DNA of 64,000 bases. It comes from Leptolyngbya boryana PCC 6306. Lineage in GTDB: Bacteria; Cyanobacteriota; Cyanobacteriia; Leptolyngbyales; Leptolyngbyaceae. Below the pieces are notes generated by a model. That model had not been told where the DNA came from. It ran no database searches and saw nothing but the letters and a program-made list of their open reading frames with translations. Below are positions 16,048 to 25,722 of the stretch, piece by piece. Position 1 is the first letter of the stretch; every line of letters begins with the position of its first letter. Position numbers and translations under genes: made by a program. The stretch covers positions 4,420,577-4,484,576 of the forward strand of contig NZ_KB731324.1 of assembly GCF_000353285.1 (NCBI RefSeq), given 5' to 3'.

Positions 16048-19000
16048 ACCAACAGACCGATCCTTACCACGATCACTCTTCTCCAGAACAAGCGCAACTG
16101 ATGCTCATCGAGCAAAATCGGCTCTTAAAGTTAGTTGCATCCGGTCAGCCGTTGGAAACTTGTCTGACTGAGGTTTGTCACTCGATCGCTCAACTTAATC
16201 CTGGGACTCACGCTTGTTTTTTGATTGCCGATGCACAACGGGTGTCTTTTTTGCAGGTGATTGCGCCCAACCTGCCTGCTGCGTTTCGGCAAAGACTCGA
16301 AGGTGCTCTGATCAATGAATTCTGTATTGGAAGCTTCGGCGACGCGATGTATCGAGGTCAGCCCGTTTCCTGTCCTGAAATTGCCAATGACGATCGCTGG
16401 TCTTCGGAATGGCGATCGCTCTGTGTTGCTCACAATATCCTGGCGTGTCATTCTGAACCTCTCATAGGTCTCAATCATCTACCGTTCGGGTTGCTGATGT
16501 TATGTTTTGAACAAGCACGGATACGAACAGATTGGGAGTTTCAACTTGCCCAGTTTAGTACTCAGATTGCGAGTATCGTATTTGAGCGAGATCGAACCGA
16601 CCTTGTTTGTCAAGACCGGGAAAAACAGTATCGCACGCTGTTTGAATCGATCGATGAGGGCTTCTGCATTTGCGAACTGCTGTTGAATCAGAATGGTGAA
16701 CCTCAGGACTATCGACTTCTAGAAGTCAATTCTGCTTTTGAGAAATTAACAGGGCTAGAGCAAGCGACAGGGAAAACGGCACGAGAACTGGTTCCCAATC
16801 TTGAGGATTTTTGGTTAGAGACTTATGCTCAAGTTGTCCAGACAGGCAAGTCGATTCGATTTGAGCAGGAATCGATCGCGCTCGGTCACTGGTTTGATGT
16901 TAACGCTTTTCGCATCGGTGAGCCACAGCGCCATCAGTTCGCGTTGTTGTTTACGAACGTTACTGAGCGCAAACAGGCCGAAAAACTTTCACGTCAAGCG
17001 ACCGAAATCGAGACATTTCGGGTGTCCTTAGTCGATGCGCTCCGTCCGCTTGCGCATCCAGTTGAAGTTCAGGCAACAGCGAGCCGAATGCTGGGTGAAT
17101 ATTTGAATGTCACTCGCGTCGTGTACTTCGAGGTTCAAGGCGCAGATTATGTCGTTGAGCGCGATTACGTGAATGGTGCAGATGCGCTGGCAGGTAGATA
17201 CGCGATCGAATCATTTGGAGAAAAGGTACTCAAGGCTTACCGTGCTGGGCAGACAACTTCTGCATCTGACGTGACCGCCGATCCAAATTTGTCTCCAGAG
17301 CAGCACTCCGCGTATGCCGCGATTCAGATCAAGGCTCACATTGGCATACCGCTGATCAAAAATGGTGAGTTTGTAGCAGGGCTGGCAGTGCATAACGCTA
17401 CTCCGCGAGTGTGGTTGCCCCAGGAAATTGCTCTAGCCGAAGAAGTTGCTGAGCGGACTTGGGCGGCGGTTGAACGTGCGAGTGCTGAAGCTGCCTTGCG
17501 TAATGCACATAAGCAACTAGAATCTGCTTTGGCGGCGGGAGCTGTTTATACCTGGCGCTGGAACATTCCTGCTTATCGAGTCATCATCGATGCGAAGTTT
17601 GCCCGATTGCTTGACATTGATGCTGCTGTAGCTACCACTGAAGGACTCCCGATTGAAACGTTCATCAACTGGATGCATCCCGACGATCGCGTTCTTGGCT
17701 TCGCTGCCCTTCAGCAGGCAATCACAACGGGCGAAGCGTACACCTCTGAATATCGCGTTCAGCTTGCCACCGGAGAGAAACGGTGGTTCACAGCACGCGG
17801 TCAGGTTGAGTATGATGCTACAGGCAATCCCATTGCATTACTTGGCGCACTTGCCGATATGACGGTTGCGAAGCGTCTTGAAGAGAGCCGCAGACGGGCA
17901 GAAGAAGACCGCGATCGCTTCTTTCAATTGTCTCAAGACATGCTAGCGATTGTGCATATGGACGGGTACTTTCTCCAGACGAATCCAGCCTGGGAAACCA
18001 CGCTCGGCTATACGTTACCCGAGCTAACTGCTCAGCCTTACATTGAGTTTGTGCATCCTGACGATCGCGCGGCAACTGTGGCTGCAGCAGACCTCATTGC
18101 TCAAGGAATTCCACTGCATGAGTTTGAAAATCGGTATCGTGCTCGAAATGGCTCTTACCGTTGGATATCCTGGAGCGTTGCTCCCTTTATCGAGCAAAAG
18201 CTCATGTACTGTGTGGCGCGGGATATGACGGATCGTAAATCAGCCGAAGTAGAACGCGAACAATTACTTCAGCAAACTCAAGTTGCGAAGGAAGCTGCTG
18301 AAACTGCAAACCGGATTAAAGATGAATTTCTTGCGGTTCTATCTCACGAACTACGATCGCCGCTGAATCCGATTTTGGGCTGGACGAGGATGCTACAAAC
18401 TGGCAGATTAAATGCGCCTCAAACGCAGCAAGCGTTAGCCACGATCGAGCGGAATGCCACACTGCAAGCTCAATTGATTGAGGATCTACTTGATATCTCC
18501 CGCATTTTACGCGGCAAACTCGTCTTAAATGTTGTTTCTGTTGATTTAGCAAGTATTATTCGAGCCGCGCTGGAAACAATTCGATTAGCCGCAGAAGCAA
18601 AAAATATTCAGATCCAGACAATGTTTGAGGGAACAAGATGGCGAGTTTCTGGGGATGTTGCTCGGCTCCAACAAGTGGTTTGGAATCTTTTGTCGAATGC
18701 GGTGAAGTTTACGCCTGAGCAAGGACGAGTTGAAATTCGCCTAAGCGAAGTTGGGCATCACGCGCAAATCGAAGTCAGTGATACCGGAAAAGGCATTTCT
18801 GCGGAGTTCTTGCCTTATGTGTTTGAGCGGTTTCGGCAAGAAGATGGCTCGACAACGCGCCAGTTTGGCGGATTGGGCTTAGGGCTTGCGATCGTACAGC
18901 AAATTGTCGAATTGCATGGTGGAACTGTCAACGTTAGTAGTCCTGGAGAACATCAAGGAGCAACGTTTACGGTTACGCTGCCCTTGGAGCAGATCGAATC

Positions 19001-19442
19001 GCCAAGCTTGCCCAATTCATCTGAATTGTTTGCTATCGCCCATGCTTCTCTGGTCGGTATCCATGTGCTGATTGTGGATGATGAGCCAGATGCGCGCGAT
19101 TTTCAGGCGTTTGTGTTGGAGCAACGAGGAGCGATTGTAACCGTTGTAGACTCTGCGATCGCGGCTCTACAACAATTGAATCAAGTCATGCCTGACGTTC
19201 TTCTCAGTGATATTGGTATGCCCAATATGGATGGGTATACGCTGATGCAACTGATCCGATCGCGTCCTCCGGAGCAGGGAGGGATGATTCCAGCGATCGC
19301 GCTTACAGCCTATGTCGGAGAATTGAATCAGCGAAAAGCAATTGAGGCTGGATTTCAGAAACATTTTGCAAAGCCAGTCGCGCCAGATTTATTAATTCAA
19401 GCGATCGCTGATTTAGTCAACATCTCCAACTCTTCTGCTTAG
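16044..19442 (+). CDS. Hybrid sensor histidine kinase with GAF and PAS domains
   Basis: A 1132-residue multi-sensor kinase. Order: GAF (about 20-185), PAS (about 195-315), GAF (about 330-480), two PAS/PAC regions (about 500-740), HisKA with VLSHELRSPLNPILGW (His768), HATPase with NLLSNAVKF, DTGKGIS and GLGLGLAIV, and a C-terminal receiver with VDDEPDARD and the phosphoacceptor Asp1056 in LLSDIGMPNMDGY. All catalytic motifs are intact. It is probably cytosolic, as no membrane span is visible. Its start overlaps the preceding 48-residue peptide gene by four bases. The signal is unknown; no bilin-binding Cys motif was recognised. Confidence 0.88.
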   Translation: MNQQTDPYHDHSSPEQAQLMLIEQNRLLKLVASGQPLETCLTEVCHSIAQLNPGTHACFLIADAQRVSFLQVIAPNLPAAFRQRLEGALINEFCIGSFGDAMYRGQPVSCPEIANDDRWSSEWRSLCVAHNILACHSEPLIGLNHLPFGLLMLCFEQARIRTDWEFQLAQFSTQIASIVFERDRTDLVCQDREKQYRTLFESIDEGFCICELLLNQNGEPQDYRLLEVNSAFEKLTGLEQATGKTARELVPNLEDFWLETYAQVVQTGKSIRFEQESIALGHWFDVNAFRIGEPQRHQFALLFTNVTERKQAEKLSRQATEIETFRVSLVDALRPLAHPVEVQATASRMLGEYLNVTRVVYFEVQGADYVVERDYVNGADALAGRYAIESFGEKVLKAYRAGQTTSASDVTADPNLSPEQHSAYAAIQIKAHIGIPLIKNGEFVAGLAVHNATPRVWLPQEIALAEEVAERTWAAVERASAEAALRNAHKQLESALAAGAVYTWRWNIPAYRVIIDAKFARLLDIDAAVATTEGLPIETFINWMHPDDRVLGFAALQQAITTGEAYTSEYRVQLATGEKRWFTARGQVEYDATGNPIALLGALADMTVAKRLEESRRRAEEDRDRFFQLSQDMLAIVHMDGYFLQTNPAWETTLGYTLPELTAQPYIEFVHPDDRAATVAAADLIAQGIPLHEFENRYRARNGSYRWISWSVAPFIEQKLMYCVARDMTDRKSAEVEREQLLQQTQVAKEAAETANRIKDEFLAVLSHELRSPLNPILGWTRMLQTGRLNAPQTQQALATIERNATLQAQLIEDLLDISRILRGKLVLNVVSVDLASIIRAALETIRLAAEAKNIQIQTMFEGTRWRVSGDVARLQQVVWNLLSNAVKFTPEQGRVEIRLSEVGHHAQIEVSDTGKGISAEFLPYVFERFRQEDGSTTRQFGGLGLGLAIVQQIVELHGGTVNVSSPGEHQGATFTVTLPLEQIESPSLPNSSELFAIAHASLVGIHVLIVDDEPDARDFQAFVLEQRGAIVTVVDSAIAALQQLNQVMPDVLLSDIGMPNMDGYTLMQLIRSRPPEQGGMIPAIALTAYVGELNQRKAIEAGFQKHFAKPVAPDLLIQAIADLVNISNSSA

Positions 19443-19774
19443 CAAAGCACACCACTATTGGTGATGAAAAAGCTGTTCGTATCTGCTCAACTTGATTGTT
19501 AGCTAGCTCTGCTGAAAGTCTTTGATTCGTCCTGGAAGATTGTAGATAGCTCAAAAATACGCAGAACGTGATAAGTGAGAACATTAGTTGAAGCGCGAGA
19601 GATTGGTGCGCGAGGGATTTTAGACCAACATTACAAGTTTTGCAACATTTTTGTCATCAATGTAAAGTTGAATAGGATAGTAATATAGTCTGAGCAATTT
19701 TAGGTTAAAGGAGAAACGGGATCGCATCGGTGAGAGGGCGTTGATCAGCTATCAACTATTACCTGGAGATGATA
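19443..19774. other. Intergenic region before the AraC pair
   Basis: About 330 bases without a gene. A possible promoter lies at 19650-19680 (TTGTCA, then TAGGAT after about 16 bases), which would drive the AraC genes. Nothing else stands out. Confidence 0.3.
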
Positions 19775-20686
19775 ATGTCTGTAAAGCAACCTTTGGTTAT
19801 TGACTATGTGGATCTGCCTAAGTCTTTGCCCAATCCGCCACTTTTAACCAGTTTTCAAGCAGGTTGGAATAACATTCAACTTGCCCATTACTGCCAACCG
19901 TCGATCGATTTGCCTGAAGCATCAAGCTCTCAGCACATGATTTTTATTGTACTCGGACATCAAGCATGTGATTGGGAATTTAGCTCAGAGGGTCGTTTTC
20001 AAACAATTTCATATCGAGAAAAAGACCTTGCAGGTGGTTGTATTGAAATCGTTCCTGCTGATCTATCTTATGGAGCGCGTTCTATTTCGATTGTGCAATC
20101 AATCGAGTGGATTCACTGCTATCTAGAACCAACATTTCTAGCTCAGATTGCCCATGATTCGGTAAACCCTGATCTCGTCGAACTGGTGCTGACATGGAAA
20201 AAAACTGACTTATTGATTCACCAGATGGGACTAGCACTCAGGGCAAGTTTAGAAGAGGATGGAGCAGGCAGTCGTTTCTATGCCGATTCAATAGTAACGG
20301 CAATGGCGGCTCATCTATTGCGCAATTATTCCACCCGCAAGCATTGTTTTCGAGACTATGAGGATGGGTTGTCGAAACAAAAGCTGAGGCAAGCAATCGA
20401 GTATATCGAGGCACATTTGGGCGAAGATATCTCTCTGAGTGACATTGCAACTGAACTGGGAATAAGCCAGTACTATTTTTGTCATCTGTTTAAGCGATCG
20501 ACAGGCATTTCACCGCATCAATTCTTAATTCGTCAGCGAGTCGAACGAGCAAAGCGTTTACTCAAGCAGTCAGAACGAACGATTACATCCGTTGCACTAG
20601 AGTGCGGCTTTGCGAATCAAAGTCATTTTGCCCGGTGTTTTCGTCAATGCATTGGGGTGAATCCGAATCAGTTTCGCAAGTCATAG
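19775..20686 (+). CDS. AraC family transcriptional regulator (copy 1)
   Basis: A 303-residue regulator. The N-terminal 190 residues are a ligand or dimerisation domain without a recognised family name. The C-terminal AraC DNA-binding domain holds two helix-turn-helix units: LSDIATELGISQYYFCHLFKRSTGISPHQFL and ITSVALECGFANQSHFARCFRQCIGVNPNQFR. GGAG at 19764-19767 supports the ATG at 19775. The next gene is a close paralogue 32 bases downstream, so this is a recent tandem duplication. It may regulate the secreted-protein genes that follow. Confidence 0.88.
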   Translation: MSVKQPLVIDYVDLPKSLPNPPLLTSFQAGWNNIQLAHYCQPSIDLPEASSSQHMIFIVLGHQACDWEFSSEGRFQTISYREKDLAGGCIEIVPADLSYGARSISIVQSIEWIHCYLEPTFLAQIAHDSVNPDLVELVLTWKKTDLLIHQMGLALRASLEEDGAGSRFYADSIVTAMAAHLLRNYSTRKHCFRDYEDGLSKQKLRQAIEYIEAHLGEDISLSDIATELGISQYYFCHLFKRSTGISPHQFLIRQRVERAKRLLKQSERTITSVALECGFANQSHFARCFRQCIGVNPNQFRKS

Positions 20687-20718
20687 CATCATCAACTTCT
20701 ACTTAAAGGAGACTGGTA

Positions 20719-21636
20719 ATGTCTGCAAATCAACATTTGGCGACTGACTATGAGAATTTGCCCAGGTTTTTTCCCAATCCACCTCTGCTAACCAGTTTTC
20801 AAGCGGGTTGGAGTAGCATTCAACTTGCCCATTACTGCCAACCATCGATTGATATCCCTGAAGTATCCAACCCTCAGCACTCCATCGCTATTTCACTGGG
20901 ACATCAACATCAAGGATGTGATCTGGAATTTGTTTCAGAGGGGCGTTTACAGACGATCTCCTATCATGAAAAAGATTTTGCAAGGGGTTTTATTGAGATC
21001 GTTCCCGCTAACTCACCTTGCGGAATCCGTTCGATTTCGACAACTCAATCAATTGAGTGGATTAACTGCTATCTAGAACCGACATTTCTCGCTCAGATTG
21101 CTTATGAATCAGTTAATCCTGATCGAGTCGAGTTGTTGCTGACACGGAAAAAAGGCGATGCCTTAATCCATCAGATTGGTCTAGCACTCAGGGCAAGTTT
21201 AGAAACGGTCGGGGTTGGCAGTCGTTTATACGCCGATTCAATGGCAACAGCAATGGCGGCTCATCTAATCCATTATTACTCTACTCGCAAGCATTTCTTT
21301 CGAAAACATGAAGATGGGCTATCGAAACAAAAGCTGAGGCAAGCGATCGAGTACATTCAGGCACATTTGGGCGAAGATATCTCTCTGATTGACATTGCAA
21401 CTGAACTGGGAATGAGCCAGTACTATCTTTGTCATCTATTCAAGCGATCGACAGGCATCTCACCCCATCAATTCCTGATTCATCAACGAGTCGAACGAGC
21501 AAGGCTTCTGCTCAAGCAACCAGAACGAACCGTTCTATCAGTTGCACTAGAGTGCGGCTTTGCGAATCAAAGTCATTTTGCCCGGTGTTTTCGTCAATGC
21601 ACTGGAGTGAATCCAAACCAGTTTCGTAAGTTATAG
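20719..21636 (+). CDS. AraC family transcriptional regulator (copy 2)
   Basis: A 305-residue paralogue of the preceding gene, nearly identical in the DNA-binding half and more diverged in the sensor half (for example SVNPDRVELLLTRKKGDALIHQ against SVNPDLVELVLTWKKTDLLIHQ). AAGGAG precedes the ATG. The pattern suggests shared DNA targets with a changed input. The genes are probably co-transcribed. Confidence 0.88.
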   Translation: MSANQHLATDYENLPRFFPNPPLLTSFQAGWSSIQLAHYCQPSIDIPEVSNPQHSIAISLGHQHQGCDLEFVSEGRLQTISYHEKDFARGFIEIVPANSPCGIRSISTTQSIEWINCYLEPTFLAQIAYESVNPDRVELLLTRKKGDALIHQIGLALRASLETVGVGSRLYADSMATAMAAHLIHYYSTRKHFFRKHEDGLSKQKLRQAIEYIQAHLGEDISLIDIATELGMSQYYLCHLFKRSTGISPHQFLIHQRVERARLLLKQPERTVLSVALECGFANQSHFARCFRQCTGVNPNQFRKL

Positions 21637-21859
21637 CAAGATTATGTTCTAAGTTCGCAAGAAAAGGTGCGACTTCATTGAAGGGATTGGCTAAAGTGAT
21701 TGCAATAGGGGAAGCAACTTAAATAGCTTACCACCTATATCAAGGCGATCACTTGTTTAAGGATGCTATTAATCTGGCAATGCTAAGTTGCGAAAAGGAG
21801 TCCAGAATTTTTAGGGGTTCCAGTTTCAAAAGTGCAAAGTCTACTGTTAAGGAAACGTT

Positions 21860-22444
21860 ATGTACTTGAACTCTATTCTAAAAGGTCTGATTGTAGGTTC
21901 AGCAATGTCCTTACCGTTGCTCCTGCCAAAGCTGAGCTATGCCCAACCAGCCCAGCAGCTTAGTTCTTTCAGCTCGTTAAACTATCCTGATCGTTACATT
22001 CGCCATCAATCCTTCTTGGGTTACATTGCTCCAATTGTTGCAAGTGACAAACTGGGCAGAGAAGATGCAACGTTTCGACTTATTCCAGGACTAGCAGGCA
22101 GATGTCGATCGTTTGAATCTGTCAACTATCCAGGTCACTTTTTGAGACACCAGAATTATCGATTGAAGCTGACAAAGCAGACTGATGATCAGCTTTTCAA
22201 GGAAGATGCTACGTTTTGCATTGTACCGGGGCTTGCCAATTCTGAAGCTTACTCATTTGAATCTGTTAATTTTCCCAAGCACTACATACGGCATTCCAAC
22301 TTTGAACTTTGGCTGGTTAAATCTGACGAAAGTCGATTGTTTAAGCAGGATGCAACATTCTTCATCTCACGTCCTCTGACGATGTATCCTCCTTCAGTAC
22401 CAATTGACCCAGGAACCAACCTTATTCCAGCGGAGCCAGAATAG
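21860..22444 (+). CDS. Secreted AbfB-type (CBM42-like) beta-trefoil protein
   Basis: A 194-residue protein with a signal peptide (about residues 1-28, ending SYAQP) and then three AbfB-type repeats: FSSLNYPDRYIRHQSFLGYI, FESVNYPGHFLRHQNYRLKL and FESVNFPKHYIRHSNFELWL, each followed by DATF. AbfB domains bind arabinofuranose side chains in fungal arabinofuranosidases and occur as stand-alone domains in bacteria. No catalytic domain is present. It ends with a Pro-rich tail. The ligand here is unknown. Confidence 0.8.
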   Translation: MYLNSILKGLIVGSAMSLPLLLPKLSYAQPAQQLSSFSSLNYPDRYIRHQSFLGYIAPIVASDKLGREDATFRLIPGLAGRCRSFESVNYPGHFLRHQNYRLKLTKQTDDQLFKEDATFCIVPGLANSEAYSFESVNFPKHYIRHSNFELWLVKSDESRLFKQDATFFISRPLTMYPPSVPIDPGTNLIPAEPE

Positions 22445-22634
22445 CCCCAATTCTCTAAAGTAGGCTAAAAAAGCCAAGTTTGATGAACAGCAACTATGCC
22501 TAACTAAGCGCTGTAGAGAGAAGCCGCAAAAAGTACAGTGCCCTTTAGCTTAGTTGGTTAAGTGAGAGATATATCGTTACGAACTGGTTATCGTCTTTAA
22601 AGCCCGGCATGAAGAAATTTGGGGGAAATACGCG

Positions 22635-23549
22635 ATGTCAAACTATTGTCATTTCTACTGCATTGTTTCTATTAAATTCATTGCGATTCTGGCTGCCTCG
22701 GTTGCAATCCCCTCAACCTCGGCGATCGCACAAGAATGCAACAGCGTATCACTCTGGGAGCAAAACTCCTTTTCCTCGTTAAACTTTTCTGAGCGTTACA
22801 TTAGACATTCTAGTTTTCTTGGGTACCTTTCCGACCCAAGATTACCTAACCCGAACACCAAAGTTGAGTTTGAAGACGCGACCTTTGACGTTCTGCCAGG
22901 TTTCTCATGTCGGCAGAACATCCCAAGTGTATCAATCAGATCGAGAAACTATCCAAAACGCTGGATGCGTCACTCGTTCTGGCGTATTCGTTTCGACGAA
23001 TATGATCAAGGTGCACAACCATCGGATCTATTTAAAAAAGACGCATCCTTCGAGATGGTGCCAGGCTTAGCAGGACAATGCGTTTCGTTCAGATCTGTCA
23101 ATTATCCCGATCGATATATCAGACACCGCAACTTCGAGTTGTGGTTGGACGTTCTGGAGAACACGGATCTCTTCCGTCGCGACGCGACGTTCTGCAAGCA
23201 GCCTCCACGCGCGGGATATTACCGGGCAACGGACGAATCCTCGAAACCGCCTGACACGCCACCAACTATTCCAACTATTTCAGTCTCCTTGCCTCAGTCC
23301 CAAACCTTTCTCGTACAAGGCTCTGGGTTCTTGCCAGGAAAGCAAGTTGCGATCAGAATCGCAGATGACGCACTTAACCCTAATCTGTTCTACTACACGA
23401 CAGCAACCGCGAATGGGTCGATCAATATGACGCTGTCTATCCCGTGCAGTCCAGGTCGGCTGTATTTCTCCGCAAATGATGGTCGTCAAAATTCCAGCGA
23501 TCGCACGGGCATGTTATGGAGCAATACTGTGACGCTTTCCTGTCAATGA
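22635..23549 (+). CDS. Secreted AbfB-type protein with C-terminal beta domain
   Basis: A 304-residue protein with signal peptide (about 1-32, SAIAQE) and three AbfB repeats (FSSLNFSERYIRHSSFLGYL, IRSRNYPKRWMRHSFW, FRSVNYPDRYIRHRNFELWL), each with the following DATF/DASF motif. After a Pro-rich linker, a domain of about 90 residues (ISVSLPQSQTFLVQGSGFLPGKQVAIRI) has the look of an Ig-like or IPT-type beta sandwich. It is a diverged paralogue of the gene 190 bases upstream with an added domain. Confidence 0.78.
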   Translation: MSNYCHFYCIVSIKFIAILAASVAIPSTSAIAQECNSVSLWEQNSFSSLNFSERYIRHSSFLGYLSDPRLPNPNTKVEFEDATFDVLPGFSCRQNIPSVSIRSRNYPKRWMRHSFWRIRFDEYDQGAQPSDLFKKDASFEMVPGLAGQCVSFRSVNYPDRYIRHRNFELWLDVLENTDLFRRDATFCKQPPRAGYYRATDESSKPPDTPPTIPTISVSLPQSQTFLVQGSGFLPGKQVAIRIADDALNPNLFYYTTATANGSINMTLSIPCSPGRLYFSANDGRQNSSDRTGMLWSNTVTLSCQ

Positions 23550-23596
23550 GGTGCAGCGATCGTGGAAGAGTCTCAACATTCATTTGGGAGTTCGTT

Positions 23597-24145
23597 ATGT
23601 TATCTAGAAATTTACAGGTATCGAAGCGCCGATTGTTGTTATTTGCTGGAAGCGTATTCATTGTTCAATCGATCCGCCCACTGAACAAGGCGATCGCGAG
23701 TCTCAGCGTCAGCCAAGATCGACCCTACTGGCGCTTCTGCAATAAGTGCTACGTGATGTTCTACACCGATGCCGAAACGAATAGCTGTGCAGCGGGTGGA
23801 ACCCATTCAGCACAAGGTTATAAATTCCGCCTGCCCTTTGGCGGCTCAGAAACACCAACCAGACAAAGAAGTTGGCGTTGCTGTAAAAAATGTCAAGCGA
23901 TGTTTTTCAATGGCTACTCAAGAAAAGGGATCTGTCCGGCAGGTGGAGGTCATGTGGCAGATCAGACGTTTGCTTATGTTCTCCCGCATGACGTTCCAGG
24001 CACACCCACAGCTCAGACAGATTGGAGATTCTGTAATAAATGTCATGCCATGTTTTTCGACGGATACTCCGATAAGGGACAGTGTGCAGCAGGTGAAAGT
24101 CATGTGGCACAAGGATACAATTTTGTTCTGCCGCACTCACGCTAG
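23597..24145 (+). CDS. Exported protein with three Cys/His repeats
   Basis: A 182-residue protein from the ATG at 23597, which has GGGAG upstream. A basic N-terminus and hydrophobic stretch (LLLFAGSVFIVQSI) act as an export signal. Three repeats of about 45 residues follow, each with W-R-x-C-x-K-C-x-x-MFF, then C-x-AG-x-x-H and a closing aromatic-LP motif. The CxxC plus C and H in each repeat suggest three metal or disulfide sites. I recognise the repeat from other bacterial hypothetical proteins but not a function. Confidence 0.65.
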   Translation: MLSRNLQVSKRRLLLFAGSVFIVQSIRPLNKAIASLSVSQDRPYWRFCNKCYVMFYTDAETNSCAAGGTHSAQGYKFRLPFGGSETPTRQRSWRCCKKCQAMFFNGYSRKGICPAGGGHVADQTFAYVLPHDVPGTPTAQTDWRFCNKCHAMFFDGYSDKGQCAAGESHVAQGYNFVLPHSR

Positions 24146-24260
24146 GCAAACATATTCAGCACTGTTACTCCACATTCCCAGATGCCTCTATAAGCGTATA
24201 CAGACGCACTAATCAAATCATTTGCTAGCTCACAATTGTCAAGGAGTTGAGTGATACCTT

Positions 24261-25142
24261 ATGTCTAGAAGAGTGAGTTTTAGAATTGCGTCACGCTTCT
24301 CGGTTGCCGTCAGGCTCAGTCTTGCCTTTGCGTCTACGCTTTTCGTTGTAGCTGATCCGTTGGAAGTACAAGGTCAAATTCTCCGACCAAAAGTGCCTAT
24401 TCCTCGTGAATTAATTACTCTCCCAGAGTACATGCGACCTGGGCAGCATACGTTATCGCTCGATGTCGCACAAAGTCTCTCACGAGCTATTGATAAACGA
24501 TACAAAGATGTGCCAGTTATCGGACTACTCATTGGGCGTGGTGTAACTTGCGTACCTATAGGCAAATTTCCAGGTCATCTCTCTGGCACGGTTGGTTGGG
24601 GTCAAAGCGAATGGGGCGATTCTCCATGTATGGCTGCTGTTCTTCAGCTTGCTGTGAATTTTGACACGACGAAGCTAGATAAAATTCCAGTGAAAGTGAT
24701 CGATCGAGCCATCCTTACCTATGACGAGTCTGCAGCACCGATTTGTCCACTGGTATATGGGGGACCCAATGCCTGTTGGCAAAGTGGTCAAGGGATACCG
24801 GAGGACAAACCCGACGGTTGTGCAGTTGTCCGAGTGCCCAGCGTTAATTGGGCAGAAACAGTTCCGCCGTCAGGACTAATTCCTTATGCAGGAGCCTCGC
24901 CTGCGGTAAATCGCATCTCTGCTCGCGAATGGGATGTTACAGAACCAGTTCGTTGGCAGAAAGGAAGTGCAGCACCTCTAGGTGCTAGTCCAACTTATGG
25001 TTTTCTTCTTTCGGGTGGACCATCACTCGATCAATTAACAGCCGAGGATAACACCGTGTGCATCTCAGCCCTTGCAAATATCAAGCTGCATGTTACATAC
25101 ACTGTCCCGCCAGAAGGTGAACCTTTCCGAGCGCCAAGATAG
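24261..25142 (+). CDS. Secreted protein of unknown function
   Basis: A 293-residue protein with a long basic signal peptide (about residues 1-37, cleavage near VEVQGQ). The mature part is predicted mostly beta, with WGQSEWGDSPCMAAVLQLAVNFD and SAREWDVTEPVRWQ resembling strands of structural beta-sandwich (DNRLRE-like) domains. Six Cys residues could form disulfides. It follows three other exported-protein genes in the same direction. No family can be named. Confidence 0.6.
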   Translation: MSRRVSFRIASRFSVAVRLSLAFASTLFVVADPLEVQGQILRPKVPIPRELITLPEYMRPGQHTLSLDVAQSLSRAIDKRYKDVPVIGLLIGRGVTCVPIGKFPGHLSGTVGWGQSEWGDSPCMAAVLQLAVNFDTTKLDKIPVKVIDRAILTYDESAAPICPLVYGGPNACWQSGQGIPEDKPDGCAVVRVPSVNWAETVPPSGLIPYAGASPAVNRISAREWDVTEPVRWQKGSAAPLGASPTYGFLLSGGPSLDQLTAEDNTVCISALANIKLHVTYTVPPEGEPFRAPR

Positions 25143-25207
25143 CGCGATCGCAGCGGCAATAATTGGCAGAATCTGACGATATTCACTCCAATCAGAGGAG
25201 AATTTGA

Positions 25208-25708
25208 ATGATGATTAGTCAAAAAACGATCGAAATCGTGAAAGCAACTGCACCAATCCTGAAAGAAAAAGGTGAAGAAGTTACTCAGCGAATGTATCAA
25301 ATCACTTTTGAAGAGCGCCCTGACTATAAACGCGGCTTTGAGACTACTTGGATGCAGCATCTCGATGGGGGTGGGCAAGCACATAAATGAGCTGCCGCCG
25401 TGTATGCCTATGCGACTCATATCGATCGTCTAGATGATTTAGCGGCAGCAGTAGACCATATTGTTTATCGTCATGTCGCAACTCGGATTCTGCCTGAGCA
25501 ATATCCACTAATTGGCGAAAAGTTGCTACAGGCGATGAAGGATGTTTTGCAAGATGCTGCAACGGATGAAGTGATTGCAGCTTGGGGTGAAGCCTATGAT
25601 GCTTTAGCAACTCTCTTTATTCAAAAAGAGCAGGCAATCTATCAACAAGAAGATCAAGCACTTACCGAGCGATTAGTGAGAACTAACAACGCGAGTCTGT
25701 TAAGCTAA
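25208..25708 (+). pseudogene. Single-domain globin (flavohemoglobin-like) with in-frame TGA
   Basis: Two pieces in one frame together make a normal globin of about 166 residues: MMISQKTIEIVKATAPILKEK to GGGQAHK, then after a single TGA at 25388-25390, AAAVYAYATHIDRL onward. The second part holds the proximal His region VYRHVATRILPEQYPLIGEKLL, as in the globin domain of flavohemoglobins. A one-base change (TTA to TGA) at a position usually Leu explains the stop. The reductase half of Hmp is absent, so it is a single-domain type. Either the gene is dead, read through, or the stop is a sequencing error. Confidence 0.75.
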
Positions 25709-25722
25709 CAAGGCTCTTTTTT
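25693..25722 (+). terminator. Intrinsic terminator after the globin gene
   Basis: GAGTC-TGTTA pairs with TAACA-GGCTC with one bulged A and one G-T pair, followed by six Ts. It overlaps the last codons of the globin frame. Confidence 0.6.

Noticed and set aside
16044-19442. A possible phytochrome-type bilin site in the GAF domains of the hybrid kinase.
   Set aside because: No Cys in the expected SxCH context was found, so it is not called a photoreceptor.
22540-22570. A stretch resembling the 5' half of a tRNA (acceptor and D-arm-like bases GCCCTTTAGCTTAGTTGGTT).
   Set aside because: No anticodon arm, T-arm or matching 3' acceptor can be folded; at best a remnant.
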